A stretch of DNA of 64,000 nt, from positions 1,002,001 to 1,066,000 of the forward strand of contig JAIUCV010000004.1 in NCBI GenBank assembly GCA_026724425.1, given 5' to 3'. Positions 1-11,773 of this stretch are shown here, one piece after another; within the stretch, counting starts at the first letter, position 1, and the number at the start of each line of letters is the position of its first letter. The position numbers and the translations under genes were made by a program. The DNA comes from Erythrophleum ivorense. Taxonomy: Eukaryota; Streptophyta; Magnoliopsida; Fabales; Fabaceae. The notes beneath the pieces were generated by a model. The model saw only the letters and a list, made by a program, of their open reading frames with translations, made no database searches and was not told the DNA's origin.

Positions 1-2480
1 TTTGTCATATATGTAAAATGACATATTATGATCAACGAAATTCAAGTTATTTGTCATTTTAATAAGTTGATAAATAATGATGTTACCTAGCAAATAAAAT
101 CACGACGCATAATTTTTCTCGTTAAAACTAATTGAATTTTATCACATAATTATTTTTTAATGGATATAAATCAATAAATAATTATTGAAATAAATGTATT
201 TAATAAAGACTCTCCCCCCGAAATTCTATTAAAAATATAAATAGAATCTTGTGCTATCTACAAAAACCGAGAGTCCTCGTATCAAAGTCAATCAAAGAGC
301 TACCATCGGAGAATCAACAAGAGCTCTCCAATTCCATATCTAAGCTTTTTTATACTTCTTAATATTATACAATGTAACATGTCATATCCATATATGATAA
401 AACTAACTTGTACAATCACTAGTCTCTTCAAAACAATCTGGTTAATAGACTTCGTACTAGCTATCAGACTTTGTTGTATTCTATCTGCTAAAGGAGAAGG
501 AAAGAAAGTTTGTGGTGGTGATTATTACCGATTTGCAACACACATACACTATTAGGAATGACAATGAATAGATACTAGCTCTTTTTTCAATTATCTGTAT
601 CCTGATTTGTTTGAATTTTGAAATACTTAGTATCCGCTCTTTAACTGAATTCGAAGAAAATCAACATGTCCGGTATCCTTATCCGAAACTATATGATATC
701 TGAGATATCTTATATACCTGAAATACTCAAAAATAGAGTGTTGGAATTTTTCGACCCAAAATCATTGTTCAAGCTAAGTCATAACAATACTACACAGCTC
801 CAAAGCTCACCCCTCAAATTTGTTATGATTGACATATCTATAATCAAGGTCGTTCAACATTATACTGCTCTGTGCTAATAAAGATCATATTCCCACTTCA
901 GCAATCAAACTAAATCCACCATGCCATCATTATTTATCAACATTTGAAGATAAAAGAATGACCATAAAACTGCTGCTTTTAATACTAATAAGATAGCAGA
1001 AAGTAAAATAGATGTAAAATCCTTCTCAAATTCTTCTACCAATATTGTCTTGCTCTTAGAAATTAAATTGAATGATCAATTCACCAAAACATTTCACGTC
1101 CTCAAGGATATAGTAAATACGCCCAGCAATATAAAAGAAAAATTAAAAAGAGAAAAAGAGAATCCTCATCTTTTACAAGCCAAAACTCTTTCTCATTCAA
1201 ATATTGTATACATCTAGAGTCCTCATCTTGTAAAATCCATCTCAGTTGAGTAATACAATAATTCAAATATTGTCCTCACGTAGAAGAACAAGTAGATTAT
1301 GGCTTTTTCTAGCTTGGAAAGCCATATCTAAGAAAAGGTTTGATTTTACTATCTCAAAACTTCCATTCTTTGTCTGCTCTCTAGGGACCATATTTTCTTG
1401 CGAATTGAAATTATAACAATTTGCTAGGTACTTCATTTTTAAAATATACATCTATTGCATTTGGCTTTTTTATCTATGGTAATGAACTAATCATCCAAGC
1501 TTACCGTCCTCTATATTTTTCTGACAATTCCAAATCCACATGCTAAACCTTGACCTAGATTGGTTGAAGGAGCATATGAAATGTCTTCTTTTGGGTCCTC
1601 AGGTCCTTCTCTGGACTTTCTTCATCTGAGTTTTCTTCTGTGAAGATATATTTGAATAGAGTGAGGCTGTCACTAATATCTGCTAGTAAACTTATCCCAC
1701 AACCTATTATATTCCTCAGCCGTATGTTTAGATGATTCACTTGTTCTTCTGCTTGAGTACAGATTTTCATGGTTTAACATAAAAATTATTATCCTCTAAG
1801 ATATAGATGTTATATCGTAGATGTTAAATAAATATATTAAGTAAATGATACGTGAAAGACTAAAATTTAGTTGTGATCTTTAAACATATAAAATTCTTTA
1901 GATCCTTTTTTGTGACAAATTAAATTATAGGAATGTTTTGATGATTCCCGTAAAATCTAACTTGGCCCTATAGAAGTTAGCCTATCTTCTTTGTGATCCT
2001 GATTTTCTTTGGTTTCCACTTTGACCTTGTATAGGCTTCCCAACCTATTAATCATAGATTTCATTGCTCTGAGGATTAAAACAGACAGGCATACATACTT
2101 TTCATGACTAGTAAATTATGAGAACAGCGTGTAGAAGAAGTTCAGGAATTGAGAATTGTTATGTGTACAATTTAAAATTTATAGCTGAACGAATAATGTT
2201 GAGTACATTGTTGTCACAACATGGTCAAAAGTCAAGAAATTATCATTCCCAACTAGAAGTTAAAGAACAAAAAGAGCTTCTATTCGTGTGAAAACCCTAT
2301 TCAGAATGGGCTAGTCACCAATGCAGTCAACAGTCTTGACTCTAATGCGGCTCTCCGCTTTGTTCATACTTAATCCTAAAACACAGTCTGAACTATCTTA
2401 TTTGAATCATACATCAACCAGATAAAGATCCTATCAAATAATAATTCACTAATCATCAGCAGGAGATTTAATCTCAGCTC
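1..2480. other. Intergenic, no supported gene
   Basis: AT-rich sequence without a recognisable gene. Two short minus-strand reading frames (1555-1770, 71 codons from an ATG, and 1263-1451) have fairly balanced amino-acid composition and could be fragments of a lost gene. I recognise no family in either, and neither has a convincing splice or promoter context. The rest shows only short AT-rich direct and inverted repeats. Confidence 0.4.
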
Positions 2481-3620
2481 TGATTGGTATTATGCACATG
2501 CCACTCTACATTAATCACCTCATGACCACCCTCGCATCTTGAAATGGATAACAGTTAATCTTGGTCACACTAATATGGTCAAGACAAATTTCCATTTATA
2601 AAACGATGAATTATCAAAACATTTCTAATTATAATCTGTCTCTCAATTAACACTTCAGAGATAAGATAATCTTGATCATCTCATAAGGATCATCACAAAT
2701 TTTCAATCTTGTCACAATTCTTATTCAATCTCCAACTTCTGTCACTAAAAATACCAAAATCATTTGCTTACCTCTAACTGCGTAGTTTAATTGCAACCTC
2801 TTTGTCTTGGTATCCTGTAAAATGTAACACAGGTTTGAGGTTTGATTCATAGTCGTAACCAGCTTCAGCCTTTCCCAGTCCTTTTGCCTTTGAATGATTT
2901 CCATGCTTCAAACAAGATTCAATGTGCAGTTCTATGAATGTTTTCTCCAATCATTAATTTGAGAACTATAGCTGCATCTTCCCATTTTCTTGCTTTTAGA
3001 GTTGTATACAATGCCCATGTGGTTTCAACCAATTGAATCAACTGACAAGCATTGGGCAGTGAGATCGCAATATAGGGGCTTGTTGAACCACCATTGTCAG
3101 CTTCATCTATGAAACAAGTATATGCTGGGGGATCAACCAGGGACCCAAAATGCACCACCTCCGGTTTAATGCCATTATCATGCTTCATTAACTTTAGGAA
3201 TTCCGGCTTTTACTACCACTGCTGCTTTACTACAAGCAGTTAAGACCCCATGAAAGTTATCTTTATAGGACAGGATTCATCACTTGTCAACCTCCAACAG
3301 AGAACTAGCATGCTCAGTGCACAAGCAAGTCAGGCTAACCCAGAAATCAGAGCATTCCACATCCAGAAATCCTGATCATGGCAGTCCATATCCAGAAACC
3401 CGCCGGTGCATATCATAAACAAGAGTTTTGACTGTTGAATGACAACATACTTTGCTTGCATGTCCATTAGAATTGTTCCTATTAAAACGGTTTATTGGTA
3501 AATTAGAAGACTCAATTATGAAATGAAATTATTGACTGAAGTAAACTAGCCAAGTAAAACCAATTCACCTGAAGCTGAACACAGTATGCAGAATATAGCC
3601 TAACTTGGTCACATGTTTTT
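2480..3620 (-). pseudogene. Decayed tandem copy of the neighbouring PPR-DYW gene
   Basis: This stretch is a broken relative of the intact PPR gene that follows it on the same strand. The longest open piece (2919-3188) begins with residues matching the intact protein around positions 386-405 (the GI-P-E context followed by a degenerate MVD motif). It ends with KARKWED and LMI, which match residues 472-487. Further blocks match at DNA level: 2675-2810 with about 3945-4075 (DYW-domain coding), 3190-3280 with about 4580-4680, and 3360-3600 with about 4735-4950. Blocks are in the same order as in the intact gene but shortened, with stops and frame changes. The CxxC/HxE deaminase region is not readable as protein. 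I infer an old tandem duplication followed by decay; no product is expected. Confidence 0.8.
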
Positions 3621-3840
3621 CTCTCTCATCTCTAAACATTATGTGCTCATTACCAGTGCATTCATCAGTTAGCTAAAGCCTTAGCTCATATATTTCATGC
3701 TAACACTTAGTCCTTACTCCTGTATGAATTTTACATCAATTAGACAATTTAAGATTCAATAAATTATAGCCCAACAGCCAGCAGCAGGAAAAGAAATTCT
3801 TAGATCTTACGGTCTAAGAATATACATAGTTAATCATGAT

Positions 3841-5730
3841 CTACCAATAATCAAGACAGGAACAACTCCCTCCCTTAAAATGGTGAAATCTGCTGCCATC
3901 CCTAACTACTATCTCTCTCTCAAACACTCTGGAAACTATCTTGCTCACCTCATGACAATCCTCACAAATTCTTAAGTTTTTCACAATTCTGATGCAATCA
4001 CCAACTTCTGTTACCAAAATACCAAAAGCAATTGCTAACCTCTCACTATGCTCTTTAATTGCATTTTCTTTTTCTTCCTCCCCAATATCATGCAATACTG
4101 GTGAAATGTTTGGTGAGTGACCAGCCTCAGCTATTTTCATTCCTATTGTTTGCAGCATTTTGTAAATGTCAGAAGAAAACTCATGCTCTCTGTCTCCTGC
4201 AACAAAGCGATGAACTCTTCCCTGGTCCTCAATCAGGCTCCAACCCGCAACTTTGTTGGTGTTTCGTTCAATCATTAATCTGCGAACTCTAACTACGTCT
4301 TCCCATTTTCTGGCTTTCGCATATATTCCAGCCAATTGTACATAATGGCCATCATGTGTTGGTTCCAGTTGTATCAACTTATTTCCAATCTTTTCTCCCA
4401 TTTCCACTAATCCATAAATCTTACAAGCACCTAGTAGCGTTGCCCACAAGACAGGATCTGGTGGAATCACCATTGTCTCAATCAACTGAAAGGCTTCATC
4501 TATTAAACCACCACGAGCAAATAGATCAACCATGCACCCATAGTGCTCCATCTCTGGTTGAATGCCATAGTCATCTATCATTAACTTAAAGTATTGCCTA
4601 CCTTCACTAACTAGACCTGCTCTGCTACAAGCATTTAAGACCCCTATGAAAGTTATGTTGGTAGGACAGAAACCTTCACTTATAAAGTTCTGAAAGAGTG
4701 CAAGCGCTTCCTTTGCATGACCATGTGAAGCTAAGCCACAAGTCATGACATTCCAAGTCCAGATATCCTTCTTAGGCATAGCATTGAACAATGACATTGA
4801 CTTTTCAATGCAACCACACTTTGCATACATGTCAATTAGAGCTGTTCCTATGGGGAGGGTTATAGGAAAATTCAATGATTCAATGGTAGAATGAATGAAT
4901 TGACCATGCCCAAGCAAACCCAACTGGGCTGAAGCTGAAATCACTGTAACCAGTATTGCTTCATTAGGTCTTATGCCCTTCACTCTCATCTCTTTGAAGC
5001 ACTCCAGTCCTTGTTCCAAAAGTCCATTTTGGACATATCCCTTGATCATTGTACTCCAAGAGATGACATCTTTCTCTAGCATTTCTCCAAACATCTGCTC
5101 TGCAACATTTATCTGTCCATCACTCATCAAAGCCACCATCATTGAGTTCCAAGTGACCACATCTCTGCAGAGGACTTCTTCCTCAAATACCCTTTTTGAA
5201 CATTCAACTTTAGAACAAGCACAGTACAGGTGAATCAAGGCATTTCGAATAAACAAATCTTCTCCAAAACCAAGTTTGATCACATGAGCGTGAATTTGAA
5301 CCCCTTCATTTATAGCCAAAGCCTTGCTACAAGCTTGCAACACAAAGGTGAAAGTGTGCTTATTGGGTTTCAAGCAACTCCGTCGCAACGATGAGTATAA
5401 AGCAATGGAATCATAAGGTGACTTCCCTTTGGTGAGGCATCGAATCATGTTATTGAAGGCAAAGACACTTGGGAAGCTGATTGTGTGGAAGATTATGGAG
5501 CAATAGTCAAATGGAATAGATGAGGGCAAAGAAAGATAAGCAAGAAGATGACCCATGAAGCGGGCATCACCGGAGATGCCAGTGACAACGATGTGAGCAT
5601 GGGCTTGCTTGATTTGATTCAACGAAGGTTGAGGTGGGAGATAACGGAGAGGCAGTGAATGAGAAATAGGCTGAGAACTTGAAATCTGTTTACATAGGGA
5701 AAGAAGGCGATTGATTTTATTTGCAAGCAT
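3841..5730 (-). CDS. PLS-class pentatricopeptide protein with E and DYW domains
   Basis: A single uninterrupted frame of 629 residues, as is usual for this largely intronless family. Residues 1-30 are Ser-rich and basic with almost no acidic residues, which fits a mitochondrial or plastid transit peptide. Degenerate PPR motifs fill about residues 35-430, including VVTWNSMM (191-198), VISWSTMIKGY (222-232), LIDMYAKCG (298-306) and the MVDLFARGG segment (400-408). An E-type region follows (about 430-520). The C-terminal DYW domain is complete: HSE at 561-563, CEDC at 589-592, a second CSC near 623-625, and a terminal DYW. HxE and CxxC are the zinc-binding and catalytic signature of the DYW cytidine deaminase, so by family knowledge this is probably an organellar C-to-U RNA editing factor. 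The target transcript cannot be inferred. A decayed copy lies just downstream in the direction of transcription. Confidence 0.95.
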   Translation of the reverse strand: MLANKINRLLSLCKQISSSQPISHSLPLRYLPPQPSLNQIKQAHAHIVVTGISGDARFMGHLLAYLSLPSSIPFDYCSIIFHTISFPSVFAFNNMIRCLTKGKSPYDSIALYSSLRRSCLKPNKHTFTFVLQACSKALAINEGVQIHAHVIKLGFGEDLFIRNALIHLYCACSKVECSKRVFEEEVLCRDVVTWNSMMVALMSDGQINVAEQMFGEMLEKDVISWSTMIKGYVQNGLLEQGLECFKEMRVKGIRPNEAILVTVISASAQLGLLGHGQFIHSTIESLNFPITLPIGTALIDMYAKCGCIEKSMSLFNAMPKKDIWTWNVMTCGLASHGHAKEALALFQNFISEGFCPTNITFIGVLNACSRAGLVSEGRQYFKLMIDDYGIQPEMEHYGCMVDLFARGGLIDEAFQLIETMVIPPDPVLWATLLGACKIYGLVEMGEKIGNKLIQLEPTHDGHYVQLAGIYAKARKWEDVVRVRRLMIERNTNKVAGWSLIEDQGRVHRFVAGDREHEFSSDIYKMLQTIGMKIAEAGHSPNISPVLHDIGEEEKENAIKEHSERLAIAFGILVTEVGDCIRIVKNLRICEDCHEVSKIVSRVFEREIVVRDGSRFHHFKGGSCSCLDYW

Positions 5731-6261
5731 AAAGAGAATTCTGTGATCAAACTATAATCCTGCAGTGAACCAGAAATTTAAACTGTAAACCATAATCTAT
5801 ACACAAACCCGAATTTGAAATGCAATCAAGAACATTACTTTGTAAACCATTATTTTAACACAAACCACAATTTTTAAAGCAATTCAGCATTTTGAGCCGA
5901 AAGACAGTATTTTAACCAACCCAAAATTTGCAATATAAACCAGAAATTTGTTACTAGAATAGAATTTTGAACATAAGTCACAATTTGAACCAGAATTTTA
6001 GAAACATAAACCACAATCTTGTAAGTTTTCAGAAAGGGTAAAACCTGCCATGAGCTATTACCCTAAACATCCATAAAACTATGCTAAAAAGCTGTCTAAC
6101 CTAAGGCAACAAATAAATAAATAAATAATAATTAGTAACAAACATAGAAAGCCATGGAACTTGACCAGAAAGAACCAAAATTTCACTACATCTACATCTA
6201 CAGCTACAGCTACAATAATACAACTTTCTATCTACATCTCCAGCAATCTAAAACGAACTAA
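5731..6261. other. PPR upstream region with low-complexity repeats
   Basis: Region 5' of the PPR gene. From 5760 to about 6030 it contains many degenerate iterations of an 'aaaccataatttgaa'-like motif. The part 5947-6085 recurs near 16064-16237 (see that entry). No further coding sequence is supported. Confidence 0.5.
5947..6085 (+). repeat. Dispersed repeat, copy 1
   Basis: Shares long runs with 16064-16237 in the same orientation, for example 'ttactagaatagaattttga', 'cagaattttagaaacataaa' and 'attaccctaaacatccataa'. The second copy has some insertions. It lies upstream of the PPR gene, so the distant copy is probably a fragment moved by local duplication or by a transposon. Confidence 0.8.
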
Positions 6262-6753
6262 GGCATGGTTTGTTTGAAGGGTTTTGGAGTGGAGGGAACG
6301 GGACAGGACGGGACGGGAGGGTTTTGCGTCCCCTCCCCTTGTTTGATATGAAAAAATTGGAGGAGACCTCCCCTCCCCTCCAAAAGTGGGAATTTTTGGA
6401 GGGGAGAGAAATTTTTTAATTTCATTTAACTAAATTACTTCTATTTTTGCTTTTACTTAAAACATAATGTAGATCTTATTTTTTTTAATGGGGTTCAAGA
6501 TAATTTTTTATGAAAATAAAAAATATTTTTTGAATAAAAATAAAAAAATTATTTTCTATAATAAAAAGCAAGAAAAAGCCTTTTTTTATAAAAATATCTT
6601 AAAAACAAAAAAATTAATTCTAATATCATAAGAATATAATTATCCATTTAATTTTATCTCCTCTCCTTAACCAAACAAAATTTCATTAAAACCCCTCCCT
6701 TCCACTCCATTCAAATCCCTCCCCTCCCCTCCCCTCCCCTGGTTGAACCAACC
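6262..6753. mobile_element. Small non-autonomous TIR element (MITE-like)
   Basis: The ends form an imperfect inverted repeat: the left end reads 'ggcatggtttgtttgaaggg' and the reverse complement of the right end reads 'tggttggttcaaccagggg'. G-rich (left) and C-rich (right) tracts enclose an AT-rich core without coding capacity. Flanking 8-mers 'cgaactaa' and 'ctaactaa' differ at one base, which would suit a hAT-type 8-bp target duplication. Exact borders are uncertain by a few bases. Confidence 0.55.
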
Positions 6754-6769
6754 ACTAACTAAAGGTAGA

Positions 6770-9049
6770 AACACTATATTAGAGTTATAGTAACAAAAAT
6801 TCATTTGACTTCTTTGAGCAAACATTTCCTCACGCATTGCATTTTAATAAGTCACGTATTGCAAATCACATCTAGCATTATATTCGAAATCTTTTTTAAC
6901 TAATACCTGAAATACTACTATCGGCAAACTTGGCACTCAAGTATTGTAAATTAATAAGTCGAATTCCGTCAAGCAATTTTCTCAAAATTATCTCACTAAA
7001 AAACTAAATTATACAAAATTAAACTTAAGGCTTGGTCCATACAAAAACCATGATAAATTATCACCCATACACTAAACCCACAAATTATATGATAATGAAG
7101 AATTTGAGAAGGATTAATCCACACTTAACCATAAGAAGAACTATCAGATCAACAGCCAATAGCTACAACTATTTTAGGGAACGTTATCAAATTAGCACTA
7201 CCTTAAAACAAGAGAAAAAATGTCATGTGATTCGGAAAACGGGGGTGAGAGTTGTGGACCTGAAGCACTTCTACACAGGCTTGCAAAGCCACTAAAATCC
7301 TACTGCCAAGTGCCATTACCCATTAAAAAAAAAAAAAGAACAAACAAACAAACAAACTTCGAATATCTGATATAGGCATTTTATCAAACAAATAAATGGC
7401 AGCAATTGTGAATCATAAGTTAAGCATTTTACGATGCATCCCCACTTAAGCACAAGAGCATGAAAAGTTGATTTTAATAAAATTCTAAGAATGACTATCA
7501 ATCACAAAACCCCTCCACTTTGAGGGCAACGACAGAGGGAGAGGGAAGAAAGAGCGAAAAGGCCAACCTGTTCTTGTCGATGTGCTGAAGTGGTGGGTAC
7601 ATCCTGCCTGGTGACCCGGCGGGAGGTGGTAGTTCTTGCTGGCTGCAGGTGGCCAGTAAATGGTGGCGGTGAAGATTGAGAGTCAGATGGGAAAATAGCT
7701 ACAGTGACGGGGTTGTGAGTAGAGACTAGAGACGCAGAACGAGGAGGGCAAATTAAAATTATTATTTGTCTCTGGTCATATTGTTTGAAGCGTGCGATTT
7801 TTCTTTGCATGCCGTTTAAATTTGACTTAGATGATTTAAACATATTATTTTTAGTTTTAATTATTATATTTTTAAATTAATAGTTAAAAATTATTTTTAT
7901 TTTATAATTTATTTATTAAAATAAAAATATTAAAATTAAAAAAATTTAAATTATTTAAAGTAAATTTAGAGAATTCAAATATTTTCTTAGAAGAGTAGCA
8001 CCGCTCCAAGAGAAAAGAGATTTTCAACTGTTTGCATAGCACAGCAATCCCCAGCCATTATTATTATTTTTAATTCTAATTCTCTATTTTTTTATTCTTT
8101 TTTATATATTTTAAAAGAATAAAATATAGAGTAAAAATAATTTTTTAATTTTAAACAGACAAATAAGTTACATTTTTATTATCCAAATTTAAAATATTTT
8201 TTGATAAAAATTAAAAAGCTGTCTATTTTATTACATTTTGTTTCATTCATAATAACAAAAGAAGAATCATAATGTAAAATAAAATGGACGGCTAAGATTT
8301 AAAAAAAATTGAGAGCTGAGATGCACAAAGAATCTGTTTCTAAATCTTTTAGGCCCATCGTCATTTCTTTTCATCAACAAAGGAATTCAATTTAAAAAAA
8401 AGAAGTTTAAATCTACCCAATATAAAAAGGGTTGGCCTGCAGTCCAAACACTTGGATTAAGTTATAAATTTTTTGGACGTAAGTATTAAATAGGATTTGA
8501 TGTTTACTTTCTTTCTTTTTTTTTCTCTCAAATTTCAAAATTTTATGCCTCCTTTACAATAAAAATAAAAAATAAGTTGGCTTTTTATTTGTTACAAATA
8601 GAAGTCATCTGCGTTACACGTGTGTTATAATATTGCAAATGCTTAGAATACATTATGTTATTAATGATTATTCCAAAAATTACATAATAGATTGTAAAAA
8701 TTTTATAGAGACAAGATAATTTTTAATATAATTATTGCAATTTGAATATTTAATAATCAATAGTTTTTATAAGCGATTTACTTATGTATTATATTTTAAA
8801 AACAAATAATAAATATGTTATTAGTTCAATATGTTCGGACTAGAGAAGCGGGCAAATAAAAAAATATTAATATTTGGTCTGGTTGAAAATTTATATAAAA
8901 ATAAGCATTTCCTACCATGAAGGTACAAATTATTGTAAGGACAAAACAATTGAAATTATATATTACAACAAGAATGATGAAAATGGGTCCCTTCCCTTGC
9001 ATGTGTGTGTGTGTGTGTTTTCGAGAGATTCCTACGAGGCCGTGTGAAC
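6770..9049. other. Intergenic, AT-rich with one GC-richer patch
   Basis: Mostly AT-rich DNA. At 7502-7843 a GC-richer patch holds a minus-strand frame of 113 codons starting with ATG. Its product is low-complexity (Ser, Thr, Pro, Arg-rich) and matches nothing I recognise; it may be a 5' UTR or first-exon remnant. A (TG)n tract sits near 9002-9018. Nothing else is supported. Confidence 0.4.
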
Positions 9050-10256
9050 ATGAACTCGTCGATTACCGAGAACGATGATAATAGTATCCACATATGGCAT
9101 TGCGAGAACCCACAGAGGTATCCAGATGCCTTCAAGAGGGGTCTTCTTCAGCGATAGCCCTTTGAATTATCTGCTTCCTGTGCTTCTTCTGCAGATCTCT
9201 TTAACCAGCGTCCTTGCCACATTTTCTGCTTTCCCCACTTGGTCAGGGTAGCTTCATTCCACACATGCTGGTAATTTATTATGCTGCTCAATCATCATTC
9301 ATACGCAATTCCTCATAACCTATATATGTACTCTTCCAAATTAAAACTTCAATTTATAATTTCAATTACGACAAAATTATTATTAATATATTTCATGCGG
9401 CTACAATAATTGCAATATTGCAGCTACAAAGCATGTTTAGAAACCCAATTTGAAAAATTGATTAATACTTATGCAAGATAAATCCGATTCCATATTAAGA
9501 GAATTTTGTTTTGTAGCTTTTGATAATGTTTTATTAATTATATTTATATAATGAATCAATCCATTGTCGGATGGAAACCGTCTTTATATAGGTCACAGGA
9601 ATGGAATTAATTTTAGTCAGCGAACTCTGTTAAAATCAGGGAATTTATGTGACTTGAGAATAAGCATTCCCCGTTAGGGTAGCCTTATTAGTTTTTTTTT
9701 TTTTTTTCCTTTTTCTTAAAGTTGGTGTAGTATATTATTAGCTAATAAGATATATAAACACAGTAAAGTTGGACTTGTGGAAGGTATTTTTGAGTTAATT
9801 ATTTGTTGTTTAAACATCTGCAGGCAGGTTTGTTAATGGGATCATCAATATTAGGAAAACTTCAGCCAATTCAAATCATATTTTTCCCCTAAAAGTTACT
9901 ACGTAAGTGAAACATTGGCCTTTTCCTGGATGCATGCTGTTCATGTTATTGGTTGCAGTCAAAATGGATCTTATAGTTTCCGTACTTCGTCCTATCATGC
10001 TTTGGATGATTCGTCGAACACCCGAAGGGACGCCACCCAATGAGACATATGCACATGCGGTGTTTCTCATGGTATTGGGTTGTGCACCGGTTCGGGAGTT
10101 TATAGGATAGCACTTCTTGGTCGGGCCTATGATTCTGGGCCTGGCTGCAAAGATGGACGCCCACTTGGAACAGCATTGGCTGAGAAGCTTTACAGCTTTG
10201 TGTCAAGCATTTTGTTCCCATTGTACTTTCTGAACAGGGGAGCCAAATTTACAGTG

Positions 10257-11619
10257 CGTTTGGATGAAAAAAAAAAAAAAAAGTAAAAGAAAGGGGAGGA
10301 GAAAAATAATATTTTTTTCCATTTAGTTTGAGAAAAAAATAAAAAAAAAGAAATTTTTTTTTAAAAAGTACAATAGATCCTATGTAAAAAAAAAGACAAA
10401 GCATATATATATATATATATATATATTTAATATATAATATTTATATATTAATATATCTAGTATTATAATATATAATATAAATTTAATTAAACAATATTTA
10501 TTATATTTATATATATTAAATTTAAATTAATTAAGATATATTAAAATAATATTTATAAAATTTTAAAATAAATAATCATTTTTAGTGTATTAAAATAATA
10601 ATTTATAAATAACTTTTTGAAAAGTAAAATTTAATTAATTTAAAAATATTTTCTTAAATATTTTTAATTTTAAAATTAAAAAATTAGATATCAAAAAGAA
10701 AAAAAAAAAGAATGACCGATTATAATACAATTGAATGATTGCGACCAAATGGCAGTCGGATACATAATCTGATTGCCATTCAGTATGGCGTTAAATAACA
10801 CATTTTATGTATATATATATTATAATTATAAATATATAATATTTATATATCAATATATATAATATTATAATAATTAATATTTTTTTAAAAATAAAATTTA
10901 ATTAACTTAAAAATATTTTTTAATTTTAAAAATAATAAATTTAAAAATAAAAAAAATCACTGACTACAATACAATTGATGGCTCTACGACCAAAATTTGG
11001 TCAGATGTGAGTAATATATATATCATCTGACCAAATTTGGTCGGATGATATATATGTATATATATTATATTTATATATTAATATATATTAAAATAATATT
11101 TATAAAAGTTTAAAATAAATAATTATATTTATTATATTAAAATAAAATAATGTATAAATAATTTTTTTAAAAATAAAATTTAATTAATTTAAAGAATGTA
11201 TCTTTAAAATATTTTTTTTTATTTTTGAGTGTGTTTTTATTTGATAAAAAAAATTTAACCTTATTTAAAATTGTTTTTTTTATTATTTAATTTTTTTTAA
11301 AATTGGTTTTGTAAATTTTTTAAAAAAGAATTAAAATGTAATTTTTATAAATTTTTTTAATTTACTATTCTTTTTTTCAAAAAATATATATAAATTTAAA
11401 ACAATTAATTTATATTTAAAACATATTTTTTTAAATATAAAAGTTATTAATATTATACGATAAGAGTATTATTGTTATTCTAAATTAATAAATTTTTTAT
11501 TTTTATTTTCTCTCCATCTATCTAAAAATATAAAAAATATTTTTTTTTTTACTTTTCTTTTATCTCTCTTTTCTTCTCACTTTTTTCTCCCTTTACCTTT
11601 TTCCCTCCTCTATCTAAAC
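10257..11619. mobile_element. AT-rich TIR element inserted in the CHX exon
   Basis: A 1363-bp insertion flanked by the 6-mer ACAGTG (10251-10256 and 11620-11625). Its ends are inverted repeats: left 'cgtttggatga', and the reverse complement of the right end 'tgtttagatag'. Taking out the element and one ACAGTG makes GAKFTV read straight into LISLVQITGFF and EVIGAMK of the exchanger, which fixes the borders. The interior has no coding capacity. It consists of about three degenerate copies of an AT-rich unit (near 10416-10800, 10810-10995, 11045-11230). Confidence 0.8.
10990..11040. repeat. Palindromic repeat inside the AT-rich element
   Basis: 'ccaaaatttggtcagatg' (10990-11007) is followed after 16 bases by 'catctgaccaaatttgg' (11024-11040), giving a near-perfect stem of about 16 bp. 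It sits at the border between two of the degenerate AT-rich units and probably reflects an older terminal repeat. Confidence 0.7.
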
Positions 11620-11773
11620 ACAGTGTTAATCTCTCTGGTTCAAATCACAGGCTTTTTTTGGGAGGTTATTGGTGCCATGAAGCCTCCACTTTACTGCAAG
11701 ATGCCACTGGTGGATGCTTTCTCCTTAGGTCTCATTATGAGTGCCTAAGGTGTTATTGATATCGTCTACATAC

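Noticed and set aside
1263..1770. Two minus-strand frames that might be exons of one gene
   Set aside because: No recognisable domain, no convincing splice sites and no promoter; balanced composition alone is not enough.
4059..5233. Three plus-strand frames opposite the PPR gene
   Set aside because: They are antisense shadows of the PPR coding sequence without independent support.
7502..7843. 113-codon minus-strand frame in a GC-richer patch
   Set aside because: The product is low-complexity (Ser, Thr, Pro, Arg) and matches no family; only a leader or exon remnant is plausible, so it is mentioned within the intergenic entry.
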